The translations under genes and the position numbers were made by a program. 64,000 nt of DNA, from NCBI GenBank assembly GCA_964522485.1, contig CAZFUS010000002.1, forward strand, positions 24,527 to 88,526, in the 5' to 3' direction. The DNA comes from Methylohalomonas sp964522485. Its GTDB lineage: Bacteria > Pseudomonadota > Gammaproteobacteria > Methylohalomonadales > Methylohalomonadaceae. The notes beneath the pieces were generated by a model, which was not told the DNA's origin, searched no databases, and worked only from the letters and a program-made list of their open reading frames with translations. Positions 1-9,556 of the stretch are shown here, in pieces (within the stretch, counting starts at the first letter, position 1; every line of letters begins with the position of its first letter).

Positions 1-72
1 CTCCACCGGCAAATCATTGGCCCATGTACTCAGGTTGACGATTTCCACTGGTGCAGCGTGATGTGTAGCCAT
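1..72 (-). CDS. Cupin-domain protein, N-terminal fragment
   Basis: Only the first 24 codons lie in the window; the gene runs off the left edge. The reading frame opens with ATG at 72-70 and a GAGG ribosome-binding site lies just upstream on the minus strand. The start MATHHAAPVEIVNL followed by a WANDLP segment resembles the N-terminus of small single-domain cupins of about 110 residues, but the metal-binding barrel itself is outside the window, so the family call rests on a short stretch. No function is inferred. Confidence 0.5.
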   Translation of the reverse strand, partial: MATHHAAPVEIVNLSTWANDLPVE

Positions 73-431
73 GACAAACCTCAGCATTAGCAAATTGCTT
101 TGTCTGTGTGACCTGATCCACTCGACACAGGATACCAAGAATCAGAGGGACAAACCCAAGGATGAACTTACATTTTTTCAATGAAGCCCGGACACAGAGC
201 CGACTGTACTGTCCGGCGGAACCGCTGCCGGTACACCTGATTATGGCATTATCAACGCATTCTGGTTTGACTGGACACAGCAGAAACAGTTTCGAATAAC
301 CGGCACCGAGGCCTGCGCGCCAGGAATGGTCTGCGTAGTGACAGGACACAGCACAAGCCTGGCATTACTTTCCATAAAATTTCACGTATCCTACGATCTC
401 TGTATTCACACTAGCTGAAGTCAGACAACCA
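73..431. other. Intergenic stretch without a convincing gene
   Basis: The 359 bases between the cupin gene and the unknown gene at 432 presumably hold the promoters of these two divergent genes. A 111-codon minus-strand frame (14-349) overlaps the cupin start and has low-complexity, non-protein-like composition. On the plus strand a start-less open frame (185-418) contains a protein-like run, GTPDYGIINAFWFDW, but no start codon or ribosome-binding site was found, so it could be a gene remnant. I see no terminator or clear promoter. Confidence 0.4.
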
Positions 432-1178
432 GTGACTGATCGTTATGCCCACTACCTGCAGGACTTTGATCCGTTCGAGGGAAAGCCGCCTGATTTCTGC
501 AGCAAGGATTTTGCGAAAGTACTGAGTCAGGCCCGCAGCCGCCTGCGCAAACGCCGGTCCCGTGATATTCAGCAGGCGGTCGCCGAACTCGACAGGGCCA
601 TCGAGCACGTCAGCCGTGAAGATGCCCGTACCTTCATACAGCAAAATTACGTGGCGAACACTGGCGCAAACTTTTCCTACGAATATCGCCTGAACGCGGT
701 CTTCCAGCGGAACTATCTGCCCGACAAATCCGATGAGGGACACTTTACGCCCAGAGAATACGGCGCGGCACTTGCAATCGCCGTTGTGGCCTCTACCCGG
801 CCCGAACTGCACGTAAGAATGTTGCTGAGGGAAATGATTACGACATCCAGCACACAGCGCGATGAAGACTACCCAACATTTGCCAACAAACAGTTATTGC
901 TTGCCCGCCATGCCCTGCGAATAGGCACGGAGCCAGAGAAGCCCGGCAAATCCAGAGCCCGTCCAGCACCTGATAGCAAAACACTTAAAAATCAATTAAA
1001 GGAAGACTTCATCCGGTTCTACCTGGCGGGTGACTTTGCCAGCCGGAGTGACGCCGCCCGGCTCTTTCATCGTAAACTTTCCAGTAAAAAGCGCCGCCTC
1101 GTCGGAGACTCCGATCAACATGTCGTGCGCTTTTATACCACTGCACTGAGAAGGCATATGGCGAAAAAGGGCAAATGA
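432..1178 (+). CDS. Hypothetical protein, 248 aa, family not recognised
   Basis: A 248-residue soluble protein with no signal peptide and no membrane segment. It starts at GTG (432); no strong ribosome-binding site is visible. The sequence is charged and mostly helical in character. Residues about 35-60 are rich in Arg/Lys, and the C-terminal ~60 residues (EDFIRFYLAGDF then many Arg/Lys, ending HMAKKGK) are strongly basic, which could suit nucleic-acid binding, though no helix-turn-helix can be assigned with confidence. The codon pattern looks genuine and the frame is uninterrupted. It stands alone, diverging from the cupin gene and facing a small minus-strand membrane protein. I do not recognise the family. 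Confidence 0.6.
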   Translation: MTDRYAHYLQDFDPFEGKPPDFCSKDFAKVLSQARSRLRKRRSRDIQQAVAELDRAIEHVSREDARTFIQQNYVANTGANFSYEYRLNAVFQRNYLPDKSDEGHFTPREYGAALAIAVVASTRPELHVRMLLREMITTSSTQRDEDYPTFANKQLLLARHALRIGTEPEKPGKSRARPAPDSKTLKNQLKEDFIRFYLAGDFASRSDAARLFHRKLSSKKRRLVGDSDQHVVRFYTTALRRHMAKKGK

Positions 1179-1338
1179 TAATCGAGTCAGCTCACCGCTC
1201 AATTACAACGATCGACGGATTTCACGGCATGGAAAATTTCAAGAGCTCAGTTCTGTTGTGCTCTGTATGCTTCGTCAATGGGGGGGCCGAAGACCAGATA
1301 TTCCTCAATGTCTGCGATAGCCGGAAAGGAGTGACATG

Positions 1339-1602
1339 CTAGCTGAACAGACCGGTTCGAATCATGACTGTCACAAGGATGGCCGTAAATGTAACGCTCA
1401 TGGCAAACAGGAAAGCGACAACGGTCAGGGAGGGGACTCTGATATGAGTGATATAGCCGAGGGTTACAGGTTCGAGGTTGAGCCAAAGATCGTTGCCTGA
1501 TGGTTCGTGCGGTTCACCCTGTTTCTCACTGAGCTTCTTGTTGCACGAATCGCACAGTCGATCCGGTGTGGCAAGTATGCGCTGGCATTGCTGACAATAC
1601 AT
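1339..1602 (-). CDS. Small zinc-ribbon membrane protein, 87 aa
   Basis: The first 25 residues carry two CxxC knuckles (MYCQQC and LCDSC), the pattern of a zinc ribbon. A polar linker follows, and a single hydrophobic helix occupies about residues 58-82 (VVAFLFAMSVTFTAILVTV), so the ribbon is probably cytoplasmic and tethered to the inner membrane. The start ATG at 1602 is preceded on the minus strand by AGGGAGCAGAGCAAG, which includes a usable ribosome-binding site. There is no operon partner. The role is unknown; small zinc-ribbon membrane proteins are common and mostly uncharacterised. Confidence 0.65.
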   Translation of the reverse strand: MYCQQCQRILATPDRLCDSCNKKLSEKQGEPHEPSGNDLWLNLEPVTLGYITHIRVPSLTVVAFLFAMSVTFTAILVTVMIRTGLFS

Positions 1603-1817
1603 CTTGCTCTGCTCCCTTGCATTATGATTATTATGGCGGTTCTTACTCCGTCTATCCTGGCCGCCGGTACTGCACTCTAAGTTGAATGTCGGCTAAGCGT
1701 CCATACCTTAAATGGGGTAAATTTGCGTGCTTTCCGCTATTGTTTTGGTTTTCCTCAGGAATCCAAGCATTTATGCAAGAGATTTAATAACAGTTTGGCA
1801 GAATCCGGTTCAATGTA

Positions 1818-3479
1818 TTATTTTTCTTTAACCGCAGCCTGGTCAGACAGCGCCTGCCACGCCTTGGCCGGCTGAATCCCGAGCGGAATGACAAAAAACC
1901 GGCCTTCGCTCAGTATGTTGATATAGTCCTTTTCCTCGTAGATAGAAGTGCTGGAACGTGGCTCCAGTAACAGCGGCACCAGGCGGCCGCCGGGCTGATT
2001 GACATCGACCCAGAGGTCACCCGGGACCACCTCGATCTGCCCCGACTCGGACATCATCTTGAACCTGACTTCATAGCGCCCTTTGCCACGTGGCGGCGGC
2101 ACGACTTCCAGATTGTTGATACTGCGGCTGACGCCATCAAAGCGAAACGGCTGCTCTACCCGTCTGTAGGCAATACCGTGGCGATCCAGCAATGTGGCGA
2201 TAAGATCCTGATACTTGGTAACCACATAGGCTGGTGGTGGCAGCAGACTGTCGATCATAACCACCCGACCGTGATATTCGAATTCCATATTAACAGTATC
2301 ATCAGTGCCGATTTCGCGCAGTGGAATAATGATCTCGGTCTGGTCGGGGTCAATACCGTATTCTGACTCCAGTGCCAGCTGATCGCCTTCAGCCAGACCT
2401 TTCCAGCCACTGCGCGCCACGCCGGTTAGCGTTCGGATACGATCGGCGGTGTCACGCACCTGTTCCAAATACGCTTCAATGCTGCGAGAGAGTTCATCAG
2501 TACGATCCTTGATGTTTAACGGTGTCGGGTAGCTACTGTCCGGTGGATCGATACGACCTTCCACAAGTACCGAGAAAGTGTCGTGAAAGCCGGCATAGTT
2601 ACGAAAATTACGCAGTGTTATCCCGCCATGCGTGACCGGCTGGTTGACATCATAGATTTCCTTGATATACCGCCTGGCATGCAGATGCTTCGCCCCGGCT
2701 TTCTCTATCAGGCCGGGCAAAAACTCATTGACGCCGAATTGTCGCAAACGGGTGTCGATGTTCGGCTCAAAGCCAACCTCGTACTGGATCTCGAAGACCG
2801 TGACGTAGCCCTGCTGCGCAAGTGAATCCTCCTTGTAGGCAGTGGATTCATGCACGTCCAGTACAGTATGAGGCTGCCAGACAGTCAACGCCTGACGGAG
2901 CGCGCGGCCTTCAGGTTGGCTCAGCAGTATGTAGTCAGTATTCGTGTTGACACCGTTCGCATTCTCGCGGCTCTGCAAATCACGACCGTCAGGGCTGGCA
3001 TTCGGAATAATAATGAAATCCATATCATGCGGATAATTACGCAGATCGCCGGCCAGCATTTGGTAGATGACCTGCTGAACCGCTTCGGGACTGGCGGTTT
3101 CATTACCGTGCTGGCCACCCACAATCATCACACGCAGGCGCTCTGCGGAATCCGTGACAGTCAAAGGATTATCCTGCCTGGATTCTGTTTTCAACTCTGC
3201 TGTTTTGAGAAACATCGCATCTGCAGAGATCAACAAGCCGCCGATCGGACGACCCCCGGCTGATTCACCGAGCTGGATATAGGCTGCATGTTTCGAAGCC
3301 GCGGCCCAGTGTTGTAGATAGTCTATGATAGTGCTGCTGCTCGGGAGTTGCTGGTAGCCGGAATGAACCAGCGGAGGTTTCCCCGGCGGCTCATGATCTG
3401 CATCTGAATTTTTACCGGTATCCTGCGCAAAACCTGTTGAGGCAATACTCCAGAACAATCCAAGACTGATTAATCGCAT
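1818..3479 (-). CDS. M14-family zinc carboxypeptidase, exported
   Basis: A 553-residue metallopeptidase of the M14 (carboxypeptidase A-like) superfamily. The chosen ATG at 3479 has a GGGAG ribosome-binding site and gives a clean signal peptide (MRLISLGLFWSIASTGFAQ); the longer in-frame start adds 27 residues that would bury it. Zinc ligands are visible as GGQHGNETASPE (His and Glu of HxxE) and the later LDVHES histidine, with the substrate-binding NASPDGR segment between them and VEGR as the likely catalytic-Glu region. The C-terminal ~200 residues form an additional domain without recognised motifs. The protein is probably periplasmic or secreted and releases C-terminal residues from peptides. 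It diverges from the TraX-like gene. Confidence 0.85.
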   Translation of the reverse strand: MRLISLGLFWSIASTGFAQDTGKNSDADHEPPGKPPLVHSGYQQLPSSSTIIDYLQHWAAASKHAAYIQLGESAGGRPIGGLLISADAMFLKTAELKTESRQDNPLTVTDSAERLRVMIVGGQHGNETASPEAVQQVIYQMLAGDLRNYPHDMDFIIIPNASPDGRDLQSRENANGVNTNTDYILLSQPEGRALRQALTVWQPHTVLDVHESTAYKEDSLAQQGYVTVFEIQYEVGFEPNIDTRLRQFGVNEFLPGLIEKAGAKHLHARRYIKEIYDVNQPVTHGGITLRNFRNYAGFHDTFSVLVEGRIDPPDSSYPTPLNIKDRTDELSRSIEAYLEQVRDTADRIRTLTGVARSGWKGLAEGDQLALESEYGIDPDQTEIIIPLREIGTDDTVNMEFEYHGRVVMIDSLLPPPAYVVTKYQDLIATLLDRHGIAYRRVEQPFRFDGVSRSINNLEVVPPPRGKGRYEVRFKMMSESGQIEVVPGDLWVDVNQPGGRLVPLLLEPRSSTSIYEEKDYINILSEGRFFVIPLGIQPAKAWQALSDQAAVKEK

Positions 3480-3621
3480 CAATATTCTCTCCCTGCTAAG
3501 CGTAATCATACCTTCGCAACAGCTTTGATATACTACCTTGCCTGTTACAAATAATGACATTCCCTATACTATTAAGTTGCATTGCAGCAATCCCCTCCCG
3601 CTTTGATAATCAATAGAATTA

Positions 3622-4314
3622 TTGAATGAACATCATATGCTGAAAATTATCGCGATTCTGATGATGACCGTCGACCATGCTGATCGCATTGTATTCGATG
3701 AGCGCTACCAGCTACTGACGATCATGGGCCGGTTCGCATTCCCTTTGTTCGCATTCATGATCGCACGTAACGGTCTGTATACACGCAATCCCGGAAAATA
3801 TATCAGCCTGTTGTTCCTGTTCGGGCTAATCTCGCAACCGATTTACGCCTTTGCACTTGGTCATTCGTGGCTGGACCCACTGAATGTACTGTTCACGCTT
3901 GGACTTGGCCTGCTTGCAGTTCAAGTATGGCTACAGGGCTATTGGTGGGCATTGCCGTTTATTATCGGTGCCGGGTGGTTCGTAGATTACGATATGGAGG
4001 GGGTCGCGGTGATGCCCGTGATAGCCTTTACCATTCATTCGCTGCGCACACGTGGTGCCGGCCATCCGCTGACGCTGTGCGGAGGCGCCGGCGTTATTGC
4101 CCTGGCTTCCTGTATCAATACCTGGAATTATGTGCCCTATGTGATTGCGGCTTTTGCACTCGGCTTCCTGACTGTGATCCCGGTTATTGATACTTTCGAG
4201 AAGCGCCTGCGCTGGGCCGGTTTCCGGCTGTTTTTTTACGCTTATTATCCAACGCACCTCGCGGTGCTCGCCCTGATTGCCCGACTGCTGCACAGCAGCG
4301 GCACGTTTTCCTAG
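3622..4314 (+). CDS. TraX-family membrane protein
   Basis: A 230-residue polytopic inner-membrane protein with about seven hydrophobic helices. The N-terminal MLKIIAILMMTVDH followed by GRFAFPLFAFMIARNG is the signature of the TraX family, named for the F-plasmid pilin acetylase and related to the acyltransferase-3 fold. Most chromosomal TraX members have no link to conjugation, and nothing conjugative is nearby. A TTG at 3622 gives the longest frame; the ATG at 3637 (MLKI...) is equally plausible, and neither has a strong ribosome-binding site. It probably acylates a membrane or envelope substrate, which is an inference from the family. Confidence 0.8.
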   Translation: MNEHHMLKIIAILMMTVDHADRIVFDERYQLLTIMGRFAFPLFAFMIARNGLYTRNPGKYISLLFLFGLISQPIYAFALGHSWLDPLNVLFTLGLGLLAVQVWLQGYWWALPFIIGAGWFVDYDMEGVAVMPVIAFTIHSLRTRGAGHPLTLCGGAGVIALASCINTWNYVPYVIAAFALGFLTVIPVIDTFEKRLRWAGFRLFFYAYYPTHLAVLALIARLLHSSGTFS

Positions 4315-4335
4315 AGGATCTTGTTCAGAGTTTCC

Positions 4336-6780
4336 CTAGCGGACGCTATCGATACTATCCAAATTTGGCAGCGTGGAAAGGAATGCCTCCTTGCGATTCT
4401 GCGCAAGCAGTTCACTCAGTTCACAGGGTTTATGAATTACATAGCCCTGGGCAAAGTCGATATCAAGATCGCGCAGCACTTTCAGAATTTCATGGGATTC
4501 TACAAATTCAGCGACCGTGAGCTTGTTCATCAGACGACCTATTTCATTGATCGAACGTACCATCGCCAGATGGACTTCATCCTTGGTAAGATTCCGCACA
4601 AATGCTCCGTCAATCTTGATCATGTCCACGGGCAGGGAACGCAAATAACCGAACGAAGACAGACCGCTGCCAAAATCATCAAGGGCGAAATGACAGCCCC
4701 GTTCACGCAGTGCCTCGATAAATTTTCTCGCTTCGACCAGATTTGATACCGCCGCCGTTTCCGTTATTTCAAAACACAGCTTTTCAGGCGGCACATTCGA
4801 TTGCTCCAGACGGTGCAGAATAAAATCCAGAAATTCCTTTCGAGAGATAGACTGAGCTGACAAATTTATATGACAGGCTTCCAGATCCCGCAGCCATTGG
4901 CTGTGCCGCTCCAATGCATTCAGGGTTTCGTTGACAGTCCAGCGATCTATCAAGGTCACCACATTATAGCGCTCAGCGGCTGGCAGGAATGTATCCGGCA
5001 TGACCAGATGATTGTCGGAGTCGAGCAGCCTGACAAGTACTTCAAAACGCAGGCCCGTCTCATCCCTCAGTGAAATAATACGCTGGGCCGCCAGCTGCAG
5101 ACGATTATTGGTCACGGCTTCGCGTATACGTCCGACCCACTCCATCTCGTTACGGCGCTCGGCAAGAACCAGGTCCTCTTCTGCATAAACATGTATGGCG
5201 TTTCGGCCCTGATCTTTCGCTGCATAACAGGCATTGTCTGCGGCACGGAGCAGTAAGAATTCCTCGCTTGCCTCATCATTAATCTCAACCAGGCCCAGGC
5301 TGGCAGTGATATTGAAGGTCGCTCCTTCCCACGCAAACGTACTGTCGGCCAAGGCAAGCCGAAGCTTGTCGGCTACCTGTCGTGCATTTTCAATCTTGCA
5401 TTGGGAAAATATGATGGCAAACTCATCGCCACCGAGGCGCGCAAGAATGTCATTGTGGCGCAGGCACTGCTGCAGCACATCAGCTACCTGTCGCAGCAGT
5501 TCATCGCCGGCCAAATGACCACAGGTGTCATTGATAATTTTGAATTGATCCAGATCGAGAAAACACAGCACATGGTGCCTGTTGAATTCGCGCGCCTCAT
5601 GAATCACGCGACGCAGATGACCTTCGAACGCCACACGGTTGATCAACCCGGTCAGAATATCGTGATTGGCCTGATAATTGAGTTCTGATGACAGCTCCCG
5701 CGCCTGGGAGATGTCCTCGATGATGGCTATGACATTGCCTTTGATACCCTTGTGGACTTCGATCACCGAGAATGTCAGCTTGCACCAGACGGCATCGCCG
5801 TCCTTGCGCAACATACGTCGCTCGGCTGACTGGTTTCGCTGCCAGGCTTCTGACAAAGTGTCGGAGCCGTTATCATCATAGAGTTCGCGGGATGAATCAT
5901 GGGTGACATCAACAAGGTTACAGGCCAGCAATTCGTCCCGCTTTGTGCGCAATATCCGGCATAGGCTGTCATTGACTTCGATGAACTGTCCATCAGGTGT
6001 CAATTGCGCCATGCCGACAGCAGCCTGCTCAAAAATAGCCCTGAATTTACGCTCAGAGTTGCTAATGCTGCGTAACGCCCAGAATACAATACCAGCGGCG
6101 CCGGTAATAAATATCACCAGCATCAACAGCCCTGAGGCAGTCAGTATAACTCGCAGGGTACGTGCGCCGGCCCCCAGAACACTCGAGAATTTGCGCGCGA
6201 TGGGTCGGACTTCCGCGTTGACCTGCTCCAGCTCGGATTCGAGACTCGCGATCCGCACGGGCGACGGGTTGTCCGAGTTCAGTTCACGGTCCAGCTCCCG
6301 GCCTATTTCCTGAATACGATGGATGTAACCATCGCCCTGTTCCCATAGATCGATAGCCTGACGCATATAAGGCGCACCGGAAAAATTCAGATACAGCCAG
6401 ATCATCCCGGCAATATCCTCTGGATGATTACCACCCTGTAACAGACCTTTACGGGCAGCCTCTCGATCCGGCGGCTCCTCGTTCAGCGCGACATGGGCGT
6501 GATACCCTCCCAGGGGTACGGTCAGGCTCTGCTCAGCCTGGCGGTAGTATGCCGGGTTGCCGGTTTCGGCATAGCGATGCAGGTGATACACGGCCTCCTG
6601 CTGACCCTTGGACCAGAGGCTCTCGCTAGAGACATAGGAACGGACAGCAGACTGGATTTCAATCGCCGCCATCGTGAACGCCAGTCCGACGCAGGCCAGC
6701 AGCGCCAGTACCAGTATCGTGATGAACGCAGTCAGGCGCGACGATTGTGCTGCTTGATTGACTGCACGATTCGGCATCAC
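4336..6780 (-). CDS. PAS-GGDEF-EAL cyclic-di-GMP protein
   Basis: An 814-residue membrane-anchored signalling protein. Transmembrane helices at about 16-37 and 208-232 bracket a periplasmic helical sensor. A PAS domain follows (about 240-370), then a GGDEF domain with an intact active site (LGGDEFAII) and a preceding RxxD inhibitory site (RHND, five residues upstream). The last domain is EAL: the EAL triplet itself reads EVL (FEVLVRLL) but the catalytic Glu is kept, as are CFEITET, DDFGSGLSS, KIDG and the later VAEFVE Glu. Both diguanylate cyclase and phosphodiesterase activity are therefore possible. The gene stands alone and faces the TraX-like gene tail to tail. Confidence 0.92.
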   Translation of the reverse strand: MMPNRAVNQAAQSSRLTAFITILVLALLACVGLAFTMAAIEIQSAVRSYVSSESLWSKGQQEAVYHLHRYAETGNPAYYRQAEQSLTVPLGGYHAHVALNEEPPDREAARKGLLQGGNHPEDIAGMIWLYLNFSGAPYMRQAIDLWEQGDGYIHRIQEIGRELDRELNSDNPSPVRIASLESELEQVNAEVRPIARKFSSVLGAGARTLRVILTASGLLMLVIFITGAAGIVFWALRSISNSERKFRAIFEQAAVGMAQLTPDGQFIEVNDSLCRILRTKRDELLACNLVDVTHDSSRELYDDNGSDTLSEAWQRNQSAERRMLRKDGDAVWCKLTFSVIEVHKGIKGNVIAIIEDISQARELSSELNYQANHDILTGLINRVAFEGHLRRVIHEAREFNRHHVLCFLDLDQFKIINDTCGHLAGDELLRQVADVLQQCLRHNDILARLGGDEFAIIFSQCKIENARQVADKLRLALADSTFAWEGATFNITASLGLVEINDEASEEFLLLRAADNACYAAKDQGRNAIHVYAEEDLVLAERRNEMEWVGRIREAVTNNRLQLAAQRIISLRDETGLRFEVLVRLLDSDNHLVMPDTFLPAAERYNVVTLIDRWTVNETLNALERHSQWLRDLEACHINLSAQSISRKEFLDFILHRLEQSNVPPEKLCFEITETAAVSNLVEARKFIEALRERGCHFALDDFGSGLSSFGYLRSLPVDMIKIDGAFVRNLTKDEVHLAMVRSINEIGRLMNKLTVAEFVESHEILKVLRDLDIDFAQGYVIHKPCELSELLAQNRKEAFLSTLPNLDSIDSVR

Positions 6781-7045
6781 TCTATCCTCATCCAGTCAAA
6801 CCGAATACAGCATTCGAACCTGCACTATCATGGGAACCCCGGCCATAGTCTGCGGTTTCGCTCACTATAGCCAAATGACGCGACTATTGTCAGATCTTTG
6901 GCAGTAGCTGCGACGTACGCCGTATGTCTGGATGCCGGCTGAAGAATCCTCGGGCCGATACCAACTTGGATGGCGCGTTGGTCCAAACGCAGGCCAGCCC
7001 GCCAAGTTATAATGACCGGGCAATCCACAGATAGCCGGACCACGC

Positions 7046-8605
<1,560 letters not shown>

Positions 8606-8726
8606 AAGTTTGTGATTTTCGCCGATGCGAAAGTCGTTTGTTCTACCGGATTCCCCGGCTCACGCTGCGCCAGGCAGGAATGACTGTAAGGACTGAGCAG
8701 CGAGTACTGTTTTCCTAATCCTCCGT

Positions 8727-9476
8727 TCAACGGCGAATAACATCGACGATCGGCTGTTCATCACGCATTCTGGCCAGCACGACGTAATCAAACCGGTCGG
8801 TCATTTCCAGGGTCTGCGCGGCCGCCTCGCGCGCCAGTGCCGCCCGGGCCGGATCATCCACCATGTTGATGACAGGTACGACCCGTGCCTGTCCGACATG
8901 CTTTAATGCACCGTCAGGCGCAGCGAGCAGCCGCGCAACATGCAGGGGCATAATCTTTTCATCGGGCTGTACACCGGTCACGGCGGTCAGCCGCTCCGGA
9001 CGATGCACCAGCTTCTCGCTCAATCGCCGCCCGAAGACCTTGGCCGAAACAATCGGCACAACCGTGCTGACAGCTTCCGGGATCGGCGGCTCGTTGTCGT
9101 TCGGCGCCTTGATCAGGCGGCTACGGGCGCCGTCGCATTTGATCAGCAGCAGATCAAACCCGCCGGCGTGCTGAAACCGCGGCACACTAGCCGGGGTAAT
9201 ACCGGCATAACGCCCGGGCCGTTCCGATGGCTGCGCGAAGGCAATGACTCGCGCCGTTGCGGCGCGCACATGCTCCAGCAAAGCGGCTTCCTCATCAATG
9301 TATTGAATGGCTTGCAATCGGCGCGGAAAGTATTCGATGTGCGCCGTGGTCGTCAGGCCGACGCGGCCCGGATGCTCCGCCGCCAGGCGATACATGGTGG
9401 TTTTCTTGCCGCCGGCGCCGACGAAACAGGCAACACCGTTACGCGCCTGTAAAAGTTCCAGCAGATCGGTTGTCAT
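8727..9476 (-). CDS. yqeC: YqeC-like selenium-dependent molybdenum hydroxylase accessory protein
   Basis: A 249-residue P-loop-like protein of the YqeC family, which accompanies selenium-dependent molybdenum hydroxylases and is thought to act in maturation of their cofactor. Diagnostic stretches are CFVGAGGKKTTMYRLA near residue 18, LTTTAHIEY, the DLLLIKCDGARSR segment and VINMVDD. Family length is about 230-260, so it looks complete. It lies only 80 bases from and divergent to rlmKL, and about 5 kb from the xdhC/mocA/molybdenum-hydroxylase operon, so a functional link to that enzyme is plausible although the genes are not contiguous. The exact reaction is unknown. Confidence 0.82.
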   Translation of the reverse strand: MTTDLLELLQARNGVACFVGAGGKKTTMYRLAAEHPGRVGLTTTAHIEYFPRRLQAIQYIDEEAALLEHVRAATARVIAFAQPSERPGRYAGITPASVPRFQHAGGFDLLLIKCDGARSRLIKAPNDNEPPIPEAVSTVVPIVSAKVFGRRLSEKLVHRPERLTAVTGVQPDEKIMPLHVARLLAAPDGALKHVGQARVVPVINMVDDPARAALAREAAAQTLEMTDRFDYVVLARMRDEQPIVDVIRR

Positions 9477-9556
9477 TCATTAATTATCGTAATTGTTGGT
9501 AATCGGGCAAAGACAGGACATGATAACATTGCCCGGTTTTTAACCGTCCCTGATCC

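Noticed and set aside
14..349. Minus-strand 111-codon open frame
   Set aside because: It overlaps the cupin start, has no ribosome-binding site and a composition unlike real proteins.
185..418. Start-less plus-strand frame with a protein-like segment
   Set aside because: No start codon and no family match; it could only be a gene remnant, so no gene was called.
3622..4314. Evidence of conjugation from the TraX-like gene
   Set aside because: No other transfer gene is near, and TraX-like proteins are common on chromosomes.
8640..8690. Repeat-like text near a GGATTCCCCGGCTCACGCTGCGCC segment
   Set aside because: It resembles common intergenic repeats, but a single degenerate copy in the window cannot be shown to be a repeat.
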